Notes: generated from the sequence alone by a model not told the origin. A stretch of 64,000 bases of DNA from Streptomyces sp. NBC_01353 (GCF_036237275.1 NZ_CP108352.1:7775501-7839500); one strand, 5' to 3'; positions 47,016-56,524 are shown, counted from the first letter of the stretch. Translations and numbers: made by a program.

Positions 47016-47684
47016 CTATTGGTGGTCGGAGGCCAGGCGGTACCCGACACCCCGCACGGTGTGGATGAGCTGCGGGTCTCCCAGCTTGCGGCGGAGCTGG
47101 GAGACGAGGACGTCCAGGACATTGGACTGCGGCTCGGCCATCTCGTCCCAGCAGCTCTCGAGCAACTCCGTCCGGGACACCGCCTGATCGGCACGCGCGG
47201 CCAGCGCCTCCAGGACCGCGAACTCCCGGCTCGTCAGTGTCAGCAGCACACCGGCGCGGTGAATACGACGACGGGCCGTGTCGATCTCCAGGTCGCCGAC
47301 CCGGTGCACGGGTGGGCGGACGATCGCGGAGCGCCGGCAGAGACTGCGTACCCGGGCGACGAGCTCCGGGACGGCGAAGGGCTTGATCAGATAGTCGTCG
47401 CCTCCGCTGGCAAAGCCCTCGACACGGTCGGCGACCGAGTCGCGGGCGGTGAGGAAGAGCACCGGCACCGCCCGGCCACCACGGCGCATCTCCTCCACGT
47501 AGGTGGCGGCGTCCCCGGACGGCAGCATCCGGTCGAAGACGGCGCAGTCGTACGCGGTGACGAACAGCGCCTCGTCCGCCTGGGGGAGGTCGGCGGCCTC
47601 GTCGACCGCGAGCCCCGCGGCCCGCAGGGAGGCGGCCACCCCGAACCGTAGATCGTCGTCGTCCTCGACCAGTAGCACTCGCAC
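47016..47684 (-). CDS. OmpR/PhoB-family response regulator
   Basis: 222 residues. Receiver domain with acidic cluster VEDDDD (6-11), phospho-acceptor D51 (AVFDRMLPSGD) and K101 (YLIKPF), followed by a winged-helix DNA-binding domain (LTLTSREFAVLEALA, NVLDVLVSQLRRKLG, TVRGVGYRL). No sensor kinase gene adjoins it, so its partner is elsewhere or lost. The start GTG 47684 gives MRVLLVEDD. It may be co-transcribed with the downstream lipoprotein peptidase. Confidence 0.88.
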   Translation of the reverse strand: MRVLLVEDDDDLRFGVAASLRAAGLAVDEAADLPQADEALFVTAYDCAVFDRMLPSGDAATYVEEMRRGGRAVPVLFLTARDSVADRVEGFASGGDDYLIKPFAVPELVARVRSLCRRSAIVRPPVHRVGDLEIDTARRRIHRAGVLLTLTSREFAVLEALAARADQAVSRTELLESCWDEMAEPQSNVLDVLVSQLRRKLGDPQLIHTVRGVGYRLASDHQ

Positions 47685-47755
47685 GTCGCACACCCTAGTC
47701 ACGTCAAGATCGAGGACGGCTGCCCCATCCCGCCCGGTAGAGTTGCCGAAGGCGA

Positions 47756-47772
47756 GGTGGCAGGCTGCCACC
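47756..47772. promoter_or_regulatory. 17-bp perfect palindrome in a divergent promoter region
   Basis: GGTGGCAG-G-CTGCCACC lies between the response regulator start and the SulP start. It could be an operator or a hairpin in the SulP leader. No adjacent regulator is known to use it. Confidence 0.45.
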
Positions 47773-47877
47773 CCGCCGTTGTCGTGTCGGGGCCGATGCC
47801 GCCCCGGCGTAGATCCGCTTCATGCCCCGGCCCGTCCACTGTGGGGGCGTGCCCGCACGTGACAGGTTCCCTCCCCT

Positions 47878-49395
47878 TTGTCCTCTTCGCCCGCCCGTGC
47901 CTCCGCCGCCTCCCCGTCCGCGTGGGCGGCCCGACTGCGCCCCGACTGGCTGACCGATCCCAAGGTCTGGCGTACCGAGGTGCTGGCCGGCCTGGTCGTC
48001 GCCCTCGCGCTGATCCCCGAGGCGATCTCGTTCTCGATCATCGCCGGAGTCGACCCGGCGATCGGCCTGTTCGCCTCCTTCACCATGGCCGTGACCATCG
48101 CGATCGTCGGCGGCCGCCGGGCGATGATCTCCGCCGCGACCGGCGCCGTCGCGCTCGTCATCGCGCCGCTCAACCGGGAGCACGGGCTCGGGTACCTGGT
48201 CGCCGCCGTCATCCTCGCCGGTGTCTTCCAGGTGATCCTCGGCGCGCTCGGCGTGGCGAAGCTGATGCGGTTCATCCCGCGCTCGGTGATGGTCGGCTTC
48301 GTGAACGCGTTGGCCGTCCTGATCTTCATGACCCAGGTGTCCGAGCTGCGGAACGTCCCCTGGGCCGTCTACCCGCTCGTCGCCGCCGGGCTGCTCCTGA
48401 TGCTGTTCTTCCCGAAGATCACCGGAGTGATCCCCGCGCCGCTGGTGTCCATCGCGATCCTCACCGCCGTCACTGTGGCCGCCGGGATCGCGGTGCCCAC
48501 GGTCGGCGACAAGGGCGCCCTGCCGTCCTCGCTGCCGGTGCCAGGCCTGCCCGACGTCCCGTTCACGACGGACACCCTGATGACGATCGCTCCGTACGCC
48601 TTCGCCATGGCCCTCGTCGGTCTGATGGAGTCGCTGATGACGGCCAAGCTCGTCGACGACATCACCGACACCCGCTCCGACAAGACCCGCGAATCCATAG
48701 GCCAGGGCATCGCCAACATCGTCACCGGCTTCTTCGGCGGCATGGGCGGCTGCGCCATGATCGGCCAGACGATGATCAACGTGAAGGTCTCCGGCGCCCG
48801 CACCCGCCTCTCCACGTTCCTCGCCGGCGCGTTCCTGATGGTGCTGTGCATCGTCTTCGGCCCGGTCGTCTCCGACATCCCCATGGCCGCGCTGGTCGCC
48901 GTCATGGTCATGGTGTGCTTCGCGACCTTCGACTGGCACTCCATCGCCCCGAAGACCCTCAAGCGGATGCCCGTCGGCGAGATCGCCGTCATGGTGATCA
49001 CCGTGGTGTGCGTGGTCGCCACCCACAACCTCGCGGTCGGTGTGGTCGCCGGATCGGTCACCGCCATGGTGATCTTCGCTCGGCGCGTCGCCCACCACGC
49101 CGAGGTCACCGCCGTGACCGATCCCGACGGCACCACCGTGGTCTACCGGGTGACAGGCGCGCTGTTCTTCGCCTCGTCCAACGAACTCGTCGGCCGGTTC
49201 GACTACGCCTCCGACCCCGACAGGGTCGTCATCGACCTCTCCGCGGCCCACGTCTGGGACGCCTCGTCCGTCGCCGTACTCGACACGATCGAGACGAAGT
49301 ACGCCCAGCGCGGCAAGACCGTGGAGATCACGGGCCTCAACGACCCCAGCGCGAACCTCCACGGCAGGCTCAGCGGAGAACTCGCCGGCCACTGA
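47878..49395 (+). CDS. SulP-family anion transporter with STAS domain
   Basis: 505 residues. Ten or more membrane segments with the SulP signature (ALALIPEAISFSIIAGVDPAIGLFASF; GGMGGCAMIGQTMINVKVSG), then a C-terminal STAS domain (VVIDLSAAHVWDASSVAVLD). Carries sulfate, bicarbonate or another anion; specificity is not readable. An in-frame stop at 47860-47862 limits the start to TTG 47878 or later; only a weak ACAGG lies upstream. Confidence 0.87.
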   Translation: MSSSPARASAASPSAWAARLRPDWLTDPKVWRTEVLAGLVVALALIPEAISFSIIAGVDPAIGLFASFTMAVTIAIVGGRRAMISAATGAVALVIAPLNREHGLGYLVAAVILAGVFQVILGALGVAKLMRFIPRSVMVGFVNALAVLIFMTQVSELRNVPWAVYPLVAAGLLLMLFFPKITGVIPAPLVSIAILTAVTVAAGIAVPTVGDKGALPSSLPVPGLPDVPFTTDTLMTIAPYAFAMALVGLMESLMTAKLVDDITDTRSDKTRESIGQGIANIVTGFFGGMGGCAMIGQTMINVKVSGARTRLSTFLAGAFLMVLCIVFGPVVSDIPMAALVAVMVMVCFATFDWHSIAPKTLKRMPVGEIAVMVITVVCVVATHNLAVGVVAGSVTAMVIFARRVAHHAEVTAVTDPDGTTVVYRVTGALFFASSNELVGRFDYASDPDRVVIDLSAAHVWDASSVAVLDTIETKYAQRGKTVEITGLNDPSANLHGRLSGELAGH

Positions 49396-49455
49396 CCGCC
49401 GCGCACGGGCCACAGCCGCAGGGGGGCGCGCAGCCGCCCTCTATCGTGATCTTCC

Positions 49456-50091
49456 ATGGCAATGAGCACCGCGCTGTGGTCCTTCGCTCTGGTCGTCGGA
49501 CTCCTCACACTCACCCCCGGCCTCGACACGGCCCTCGTCCTGCGTACCGCCGCCCTCGGCCGACGCACCCGTGCCTGGGGGGTCGTCCTGGGCATCCAGA
49601 CGGGCACGCTCATCTGGGGCACCCTCACCTCGCTCGGCGTGACGGCGGTTCTGACCGCCTCCCACCTCGCCTACGAGATCCTTCGCTGGGCCGGCGCCGC
49701 CTACCTGCTGTGGATGGCCGGCCGCATGATCGTCGACACCTTCCGCGGCAGGCGCGCGGAGATCGATCCGGAGCAGCAGCTGACGGGGGTCGACACGCTC
49801 TCCGGCGGCTGGCGTCAGGGAACCCTGACCAACCTCCTCAACCCCAAGGTGGGCGTCTTCTACGTCGCCGTCCTGCCCCAGTTCATCCCCGAAGGCGCCC
49901 CCCACTTCACCATGGGGCTGCTGCTGACGGCGGTCCACATCACCCTCGGCATGATCTGGTCGACCGTCCTGATCGCCTCCGCGTCCGCCCTCGGCACCTG
50001 GCTGCGCAAGCCGCGCTCCCGCAGGATCCTCGACCGGGTGACGGGCACGGTCATCGCGGCCTTCGCCGTGCGCCTGGCCCTCACCGACTGA
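49456..50091 (+). CDS. LysE/RhtB-family amino-acid exporter
   Basis: 211 residues with about six membrane segments. N-terminal LTLTPGLDTALVLRTAALG is the LysE/RhtB signature, and GTLTNLLNPKVGVFYVAVLPQF is the conserved second motif. Exports homoserine/threonine-like amino acids or related small molecules; substrate unknown. Separate from SulP by 60 bases. Confidence 0.85.
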   Translation: MAMSTALWSFALVVGLLTLTPGLDTALVLRTAALGRRTRAWGVVLGIQTGTLIWGTLTSLGVTAVLTASHLAYEILRWAGAAYLLWMAGRMIVDTFRGRRAEIDPEQQLTGVDTLSGGWRQGTLTNLLNPKVGVFYVAVLPQFIPEGAPHFTMGLLLTAVHITLGMIWSTVLIASASALGTWLRKPRSRRILDRVTGTVIAAFAVRLALTD

Positions 50092-50152
50092 CGGCGGGGA
50101 TCCTGGAGGGTGCGGCCCGTGCTGTGGCGGCCGACGGCCTCGTCGGCGTCGT

Positions 50153-50308
50153 TCACCAGCGGTACCAGCGTGCGCTCCCGGCGCGCATGAAGAAGCCCAG
50201 CACCCAGAGCACCAACACGGCGATGGCGATGTACCAGAGCACCTCCGCGGCGAATCCGGCTCCGAAGAGGACGAGGATCAACAGGAGTACGAGCAGAAGC
50301 GGGACCAT
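50153..50308 (-). CDS. Small membrane protein, 51 residues
   Basis: Begins MVPLLLVLLLILVLFGAGFAAE and ends with a basic, Trp-containing tail (RAGSARWYRW). Two hydrophobic stretches suggest a hairpin or a single long membrane helix. The start is supported by a strong GGAGGTGA eight bases before the ATG at 50308. Similar tiny hydrophobic proteins are common in Streptomyces; no function is known. Confidence 0.7.
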   Translation of the reverse strand: MVPLLLVLLLILVLFGAGFAAEVLWYIAIAVLVLWVLGFFMRAGSARWYRW

Positions 50309-50498
50309 GACGTCACCTCCGCGGGAACGGGGGGCGGTGCCCCGTCCCGGGGGCTCGCCCTTGACACTCGCGCGTTTGCCCACGTCGTCGTGGGTCATGC
50401 GTGCGTATCCCGGGGCGGCAGCCCGGGTGACGGGAGAAGCACCGGAAGTGCCGGGCGGGCGACGGGCGTTGTTCGGTGCCGCGCGCCAGGTTGAGCGC

Positions 50499-51196
50499 AT
50501 GGCTGATGGAGAGGGAAAGGTCGAGCGGATCAGGCCGCAGCAGTTCCACGAGACCGTGGGCCTGGAGGACTGGCGCGTACTGGGTGGGGGGCGTGCGCGT
50601 ACTTCCGCACGGGATCGCGCGCGGCAGGTGCGGAGCTCGTACGGGCGATCAGCGAGCTGCCCGGTGTCGGGGACGGGCGCCCCGACGTCGACCTGAGGTT
50701 CGCGGGCGTGACCGTGCGACTGATCACGATCAAGGGCGACTATTACGGGCTGACCGAGGGGGATGTCGCGCTGGCGCGGCAGATCTCTGTGGTGGCCCAA
50801 ACGTTGCGCATACCCTCCGACCCGTCCGCCGTGCAGACCGTGCAGGTCACCGTCGACGCCCTCGCGGGACCGGAGGTCGTGGCGTTCTGGCGCGCCCTGC
50901 TCGGATATGAGGACCGCGCGAACAGCCCTGAGGACCTGATCGACCCGCAGCGCCGCGGGGCGCCGTTCCACCTCCAGCAGATGGACGCACCGCGCCCGCA
51001 GCGCAACCGGGTCCACGTCGACGTCTGGGTGCCGTACGACCTCGCCGAGAAGCGGATCGCCGCGGCGATCGCCGCCGGCGGCCGACTGGTGCCCGACGCC
51101 CACGCGCCGTCGCACTGGGTGCTCGCCGATCCCGAGGGCAACGAAGCCTGTGTCGGTGCGGCGGGCTGGACGGGGCGGGCACGTCCTACGCCGTAA
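50499..51196 (+). pseudogene. Pterin-4a-carbinolamine dehydratase-like/VOC fusion, broken by a frameshift
   Basis: The N-terminal part (MADGEGKVERIRPQQFHE, EDWRVLGG) is in one frame. The continuation (CAYFRTGSRAAGAELVRAI, then SELPGVGDGRPDVDLRFAG and onward) is in another; joining them gives a normal 232-residue fusion. The first 95 residues resemble pterin-4a-carbinolamine dehydratase, the rest a VOC/glyoxalase-like domain (VQVTVDALAGPEVVAFWRALLG, SHWVLADPEGNEACV). The break fits loss of one G in the G-run at 50586-50591. The usual HHPDVD active-site motif is GRPDVD here, so dehydratase activity is doubtful even when intact. The intact C-terminal frame could still be translated from 50708. 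Confidence 0.75.
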
Positions 51197-51224
51197 TCGG
51201 CGCCGTCCGGCGGATAGTGGAGGC

Positions 51225-52127
51225 GTGGACGTCGAGCGGGTCATCGAGGAGTTGTACGGGCTGCTGCCCGAGGAGTTCACCGCCGCCCGCGACGCATACG
51301 TCGCCGAGGCGCGCAAGGCGGGCGACACGGATGCCGTGAAGGCGATCTCCGGCCTGCGGCGGCCGACGACGGCGGCGTGGGTGTCGAATCTCTTCGTACG
51401 GGCACGGCCGGCGGACGTCGATCGCCTGCTCGCGCTCGGCGAGACCCTCCGGGAGGCTCACCGCACGCTCGACCCGGTGAAGATGCGGGAAGCGAGCGGG
51501 CAGCGGCACAAGGTGGTCGCCGCGCTCGCCCGCGAGGCCGCCGGGCCGGCGCGGGACGCCGGACAGCCGGTGAGCGACGCGGTCCTCCACGACGTCGAGC
51601 AGATCTTCCACGCCGTGCTCGCAGGTCCCGACGTCGCCGAGCAGTGGGCGACGGGCCGGCTCGTCAAGGCACCCGAGGTGCCGGTCGGCTTCGGTGAGGT
51701 CATCCCCGAGGTCGCAGCGCCCCGGCCGGAGCCCTCGAAGCCCTCGAAGTCCCCGAAGACCGCGAAGCCTTCGAAGTCCCCGAAGCCCACGGCGAAGCGG
51801 GCGAGCAAGGCGGAGGCGGAACGCCGCGAGCGGCGGGAGCGGGACCGTACGGATGCCGAGGCAGCCGCCGCGGAGACCCGCGCCCGCGACGAGGCGCTGC
51901 ACAGGGCCGAAGAAGAGCGAAAAGCGGCGCAGGCCGATGTCGCCGCGGCGGACGAGAGCGTCACCGAGCTGGAGCGGCAGCTGAAGGAGGCCAAGCAGGA
52001 GAAACGCGCAGCCCAGGACGCGGCGACCGAGGCCGAGAAGGCCGTGAAGGAAGCCGGCCGCGCGGCACGGGACGCGCACCGTGCCGCCGACCGGGCGAGG
52101 AACAAGGTGGAGAGGTCGGCCGATTGA
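51225..52127 (+). CDS. Hypothetical protein with Lys-rich linker and C-terminal coiled coil
   Basis: 300 residues from GTG 51225 (MDVERVIEELYGLLPEEFTAAR). Helical globular N-terminal half (1-165), then a Pro/Ser/Lys linker with repeats of KPSKSPK (about 170-195), then a highly charged Ala/Glu/Lys/Arg coiled coil to the end. No signal peptide. Not assigned to a family with known function; the layout is like conserved actinobacterial proteins that may bind DNA or the cytoskeleton. The ribosome binding site GGAGG is unusually close to the start. Confidence 0.7.
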   Translation: MDVERVIEELYGLLPEEFTAARDAYVAEARKAGDTDAVKAISGLRRPTTAAWVSNLFVRARPADVDRLLALGETLREAHRTLDPVKMREASGQRHKVVAALAREAAGPARDAGQPVSDAVLHDVEQIFHAVLAGPDVAEQWATGRLVKAPEVPVGFGEVIPEVAAPRPEPSKPSKSPKTAKPSKSPKPTAKRASKAEAERRERRERDRTDAEAAAAETRARDEALHRAEEERKAAQADVAAADESVTELERQLKEAKQEKRAAQDAATEAEKAVKEAGRAARDAHRAADRARNKVERSAD

Positions 52128-52305
52128 CGACCCGTCCAGGTCGCCACCGGCCGCACGCACCCACGCCCAGCGTAAGGTGATCGTCTACGGCTGAAGCGCT
52201 GAGCCTGTGTCGGGCCGCTGGGTCACCGGCCAACGTCTCCCTAACGGCGCGTTCGGGGAGCCGGACAGGGCCGAGTGGGGGAGGCTGGAGCAGGAGGTGG
52301 TACCG

Positions 52306-53619
52306 GTGCGTGGTTCCGGACGGCACAGGGGAGCGGCCCGGCTCCTGGCCCGCTGTGCGCTGCTGACGCTCACGGCGGCCGTCGTCGTGCTGTTCCTGGC
52401 GCTGGGTCAGGCCGGGCCGATGGTCCTCCTGACCGGGCTCGGCGGCTTCGTCGTCACCGCCGTGGGGCTGTGGTGGCTGCTCGCCGGCCGTGGACCGCTC
52501 AGGCTGCTCGGCGCGTTGCTCGCGATCGCCGCACCCGTGGGCGTACTGATCCATTACGTCCAGAGAGGAGTCTGGGGCAACGCGCTCATCGCCCTCGCGT
52601 TGTACGGCCTGGCCCTGATCTGCGCGCGGGCCGCGATGCGCGCCACCGGCAAGGCCTACGTCATGCGCGGCAAGACCCGGCCGCTGCCCCGTCGTCCCGT
52701 ACTGATCATGAACCCGAAGTCCGGCGGCGGAAAGGTCGGCCGCTTCGGACTCGTGGAGCGCGCCGAGCAGCTGGGCGCTACGGTGCACCTCCTCGACACC
52801 CAGGGCGGGACCGACGTGGAGGCGCTGGCCCGCGAGGCCGTCGCCGACGGGGCCGATCTGCTAGGGGTGGCGGGCGGTGACGGCACCCAGGCGTTGGTCG
52901 CCGGTGTGGCCGCCGAGCACGACCTGCCCTTCCTGGTGATCTCCGCCGGTACGCGCAACCACTTCGCCCTGGACCTCGGCCTCGACCGTACGGACCCGGC
53001 CCGGTGTCTCGACGCCCTGACCGACGGAGAGGAACTCCGGATCGACCTCGGCGTCGTCAGCGGGCGGCCCTTCGTCAACACCGTGTCGTTCGGGGTGTAC
53101 GCGGACATCGTCCAGCGTCCCGAGTACCGTGACGCGAAGACGGGAACCGCCCTCAACCTCCTGCCCGACCTGCTCCAGGAAAGCAGCCGGCGCCTGGACG
53201 CGACCGCCGGTGAGAAGCGGCTCACCGCACAGCAGGCGATCCTGGTCACGAACAACCCCTACGCCGCGCCCGATCTGATGGCCACGGGCCTCCGGACGCG
53301 GCTCGACCGCGGGAAGCTCGGTGTGATCGGCCTTCGCGTGGAAGGCGTGGCCCATGCGGCCGAACTCGCCGTGCGGGGACGGCGCTCGCAGGGACTCAAC
53401 CTCCTGACGGCCCGGCGCGTGGAGGTCACGGCCGGAACCGACACCGTCCCCGTCGCGGTGGACGGCGAGGCACTGACCCTGCCGACCCCGGTCGTCTGCA
53501 CCGTCCGCCCGGGTGCCCTGCGCGTCCTCGTCCCCCGCCATCGGCCCGGGACCGTGGCACCGAGCTCGCCCCTGAACTGGCGGTGGGTCACCGCACTCGC
53601 CCTGGGACGTGCCCGGTGA
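52306..53619 (+). CDS. Membrane-linked diacylglycerol/lipid kinase family protein
   Basis: 437 residues. Four hydrophobic segments in the first 120 residues, then a DAGK catalytic domain (VLIMNPKSGGGKVGRFGLVE, GVAGGDGTQALVAGVA with the GGDGT ATP site, and VISAGTRNHFALDLGL). The family phosphorylates diacylglycerol, sphingoid bases or related lipids. AGGAGG at 52292-52297 is correctly spaced for GTG 52306, though the frame continues to GTG 52207. A PAP2 phosphatase gene follows after 23 bases, so kinase and phosphatase are likely co-expressed. Confidence 0.83.
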   Translation: MRGSGRHRGAARLLARCALLTLTAAVVVLFLALGQAGPMVLLTGLGGFVVTAVGLWWLLAGRGPLRLLGALLAIAAPVGVLIHYVQRGVWGNALIALALYGLALICARAAMRATGKAYVMRGKTRPLPRRPVLIMNPKSGGGKVGRFGLVERAEQLGATVHLLDTQGGTDVEALAREAVADGADLLGVAGGDGTQALVAGVAAEHDLPFLVISAGTRNHFALDLGLDRTDPARCLDALTDGEELRIDLGVVSGRPFVNTVSFGVYADIVQRPEYRDAKTGTALNLLPDLLQESSRRLDATAGEKRLTAQQAILVTNNPYAAPDLMATGLRTRLDRGKLGVIGLRVEGVAHAAELAVRGRRSQGLNLLTARRVEVTAGTDTVPVAVDGEALTLPTPVVCTVRPGALRVLVPRHRPGTVAPSSPLNWRWVTALALGRAR

Positions 53620-53642
53620 GGCCCGCACGGGAGGAGGAGACC

Positions 53643-54311
53643 ATGGGCGGCACCCCCGCCGACACGAACGGGCGGCGCGGGCCCCGGGCTCTGCGGCGGA
53701 GTATCGCCGCGGCGCTCCACGACCTGCGCGTCGTCGACGGCGCCGTGTACGCGGCGGTGGCCGCGACCCCCACGCCCACGCTCGACATGGGACTGCGGCG
53801 GCTGTCCACGGCGGCCGACCACTCCAAGATCTCGCTCGGCGTCGCCGCCGCGCTCGCCGTCGTCCCCGGGCGACCCCGGCGGGCGGCGCTCGCGGGGGTC
53901 GGGGCGATCGCGGTGGCCTCGGCCGTGGCCAATCTGGTCGGCAAGCGTGTGGTCCGCCGGAGGCGGCCCGACCGGGAGGCGGCCCGGGTGGCCGTCGGTC
54001 GGCACGTCCCCATGCCGGCGTCGGCCTCGTTCCCCTCCGGACACACCGCCTCGGCCGTCGCGTTCGCCACTGCCGTCGGAGTCGTCCTGCCCGTGGCCGC
54101 GGTGCCGCTCGGCGTACTCGCGAGTGCCGTGGGCTACTCCCGCGTCCACACGGGCGTGCACTATCCCGGCGATGTGGCCGCGGGCGCGGTGCTCGGCGTC
54201 GCGAGCGCGGCCACGGTGCTTGCCGTCGGGGCGTCCTGGACCGCGGTCCGGCCCGCCGAAGGGACGGCGCTCGTCCACGGTGGGCTGGTGGGCCGGCTGG
54301 GCATCGTGTGA
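53643..54311 (+). CDS. PAP2-family membrane phosphatase
   Basis: 222 residues, several membrane helices. All three phosphatase motifs are present: KRVVRRRRP, SFPSGHTAS and YSRVHTGVHYPGD. Removes phosphate from lipid or isoprenoid phosphates at the membrane. The start ATG 53643 has GGAGGAGA. Pairing with the upstream lipid kinase suggests the two act on the same lipid pool in opposite directions. Confidence 0.88.
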   Translation: MGGTPADTNGRRGPRALRRSIAAALHDLRVVDGAVYAAVAATPTPTLDMGLRRLSTAADHSKISLGVAAALAVVPGRPRRAALAGVGAIAVASAVANLVGKRVVRRRRPDREAARVAVGRHVPMPASASFPSGHTASAVAFATAVGVVLPVAAVPLGVLASAVGYSRVHTGVHYPGDVAAGAVLGVASAATVLAVGASWTAVRPAEGTALVHGGLVGRLGIV

Positions 54312-54348
54312 GGGAGCGGGCCGGCAGGGCGCCGACCGGTGCCGCCGG

Positions 54349-56304
54349 TCAGCCGCCCACCGGATTCACCGCGTCGCGCCAGACCTTGACGTCCACGGTG
54401 ATGTAGTCCGTCGTGCCAGGCGAGGGCGCGGTGCCCCGGAAGGTGATGAGACCGACGTGGCCGGTGCCGCTGATCAGGCACAGCCGGTCGCCGACGGCGA
54501 GGTCCTTGACCCAGACGTACTTCTCGCTGCCGGTCTGTGCGAGACACGAGTCCGGCGTCCCCGCGGCGCGGGGCGCAAGCCGGGTCAGCTGGCTCCGACT
54601 GGTGGAGCCGGGAGCCACGACGGCGCCCGAGGAGTACACGGCGTACGTGAGGTCCTCGTCGATGGTGCCCGCGTCGGCCTTGGCCCGTACGGGCCGGTCG
54701 GCCAGATACAGGTCCTGCTTGGTCCTCATGCGAATGCCGCCGTACGTGGTGGCGGGCGGCTGCGGGGCCGTGGTGGCCGACGGCTTGGTCGAGGCGGTCG
54801 GCGGTCGGGACGCCGTCGGCTCGGCGGACGCGGGAGGGGCGGTGCGGGTGGCGGACGGGGAAGGGGACGCCGACGTGGACGCCTCCGGGCTCTTCGACGG
54901 CGGCGCCGACGGCCCGCCGGTACCGGTCGGGCTCGGCTCGGCCGTCGGGCTCGACCCCTGCCCCACTTGATCGTTCGCCTCATCGGCGCGCTCGCCGAGG
55001 CGCAGGACGCCGGACAGGAACAGTGCCCCGGTGACCGTGGCGGCGGTCAGGACGACCGCCCCGGCCGTGACCAGCCCCCGCCGCTTGGCACGGCGTTGCG
55101 GCTCGGTGCCCAGGCGGCCGGGATCGGTCGGCGCGGAGTACGGAGAGACGCCGACGGAGGCCGGCCCGCCGAACGCACCGGCGGGGAGGCCCGCGGCGGG
55201 GCCGGGTGTCGGGACACCCGGGGAGGGTGGGCCGAAGGCGCCGGCGGTCCCGCCACCCGGGACGGGGGACGGGGCGGGCGCGGGAGATGCGCCGGGTCGC
55301 GGGGCAGCGCCCGGGTGGGGGAGGCGCAGGGCCATCGTGTCTTCCGGGGCGGGAGTCGGCCGTGCCTGCTCCGGCCGTGCCTGCTCCGGCTCGCGGACGG
55401 CGTGCTGGGCGAGTTGCCCCGCCACCGACGCCGGGAGCCAGCTGTCGGAGCGTCGCAGGCCGCGGTCCGGGTCGGCGGCGGCGCACAGCCGGATGACATC
55501 GGCCGGGGTGAGCCGCTCGGAAGCCACCTTGCGCAGGCAACCTTCGACCAACTCGGTTATCTCGTCCGGAAGTTCACCGAGCTGGGGCTGCTCGTGCACG
55601 ATGCGGTACAGGATCCCGTGCGACGGTCCGTCGCCGAAGGCGCCCACGCCGGTCGCGGCGAACGCCGCGATCTGGCCGAGCGCGAACACGTCCGCCGCCC
55701 CGGTGATCTCCCCGCCCAGCGCCTGCTCGGGTGCCATGAAGGCGGGCGTCCCGATGGCGGACCCGCTGTGGGTCAGGGCGGTGGCGTCCGCGGCGCGCGC
55801 CACACCGAAGTCGATGACACGGGGCCCGTCAAGGGCGAGCAGGACGTTCGACGGTTTGAGGTCGCGGTGCACGATCCCGGCCCGATGGATGTCCTGGAGC
55901 GCCTCCGCTACCCCCGCCGTCAGCAGCAGCACCGTGGACATGGGCAGCGGGCCGTGCCGCTTGACGGCCTCCGCGAGCGAGGGCCCGGGAACGTAGGCGG
56001 TGGCCAGCCAGGGCGTGGGGCCCTCGGTGTCGCTGTCGAGGACCGGCGCGGTGCACACGCCCTGTACGCGACGGGCGTTGGTGACCTCCTGGCGGAACCG
56101 TTCGCGGAAGTCGGGGTCGTCCGCCAGCTCCGGGCGGATGACCTTCACGGCGACGGGTCGCCCGCCGGGCGTGTACGAGAGGTAGACGCGCCCCATACCG
56201 CCGGCTCCGAGCCGTGCGACGAGGCGGTAGGCCCCGACAGTGCGCGGATCGTCGTCCCCGAGCGGCTGGAACGTCTCCGAACTCGTCCCCGTACCCGTCT
56301 GCAC
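54349..56304 (-). CDS. Membrane-spanning Ser/Thr protein kinase
   Basis: 651 residues. Kinase domain 26-285: glycine loop GAGGMG (33-38), K54, HRDLKPSN with D148, DFG (165-167) and APE. A Pro/Ala-rich stretch leads to one membrane helix (about 415-437), then a Ser/Thr/Pro-rich extracytoplasmic stalk and a C-terminal beta-rich domain of about 130 residues with two cysteines (SCLAQTG, RLCLISG). This is the PASTA-less PknB-like arrangement common in Streptomyces. GTG start. The outer domain probably senses an envelope signal. Confidence 0.9.
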   Translation of the reverse strand: MQTGTGTSSETFQPLGDDDPRTVGAYRLVARLGAGGMGRVYLSYTPGGRPVAVKVIRPELADDPDFRERFRQEVTNARRVQGVCTAPVLDSDTEGPTPWLATAYVPGPSLAEAVKRHGPLPMSTVLLLTAGVAEALQDIHRAGIVHRDLKPSNVLLALDGPRVIDFGVARAADATALTHSGSAIGTPAFMAPEQALGGEITGAADVFALGQIAAFAATGVGAFGDGPSHGILYRIVHEQPQLGELPDEITELVEGCLRKVASERLTPADVIRLCAAADPDRGLRRSDSWLPASVAGQLAQHAVREPEQARPEQARPTPAPEDTMALRLPHPGAAPRPGASPAPAPSPVPGGGTAGAFGPPSPGVPTPGPAAGLPAGAFGGPASVGVSPYSAPTDPGRLGTEPQRRAKRRGLVTAGAVVLTAATVTGALFLSGVLRLGERADEANDQVGQGSSPTAEPSPTGTGGPSAPPSKSPEASTSASPSPSATRTAPPASAEPTASRPPTASTKPSATTAPQPPATTYGGIRMRTKQDLYLADRPVRAKADAGTIDEDLTYAVYSSGAVVAPGSTSRSQLTRLAPRAAGTPDSCLAQTGSEKYVWVKDLAVGDRLCLISGTGHVGLITFRGTAPSPGTTDYITVDVKVWRDAVNPVGG

Positions 56305-56524
56305 GTTCCCGACTCCCGTGGTGCTCAGCTGTCTGCCGTATGACTGGCGGAAACCCTAGCGGTGTTCGAACAGCCGTGGAGACGGAGGGCGGGCCCGAGC
56401 GGATGTCTGCCGGTCCGTCATGCGCCGAACGCGTCGCCGTGGAGCGCGAAGAGGCGCGGCGCGGGCCCACGAACCGACGTCCAGAACGTTCTTGCTGGCT
56501 ACGACCGAATCGTTTCGAGCGTCG

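Noticed and set aside
47704-50696. Long open frames on both strands over the SulP gene (569 codons minus, 979 codons plus)
   Set aside because: Asp/His/Arg-rich repetitive composition; the SulP and LysE proteins in the other frames carry clear membrane and STAS signatures.
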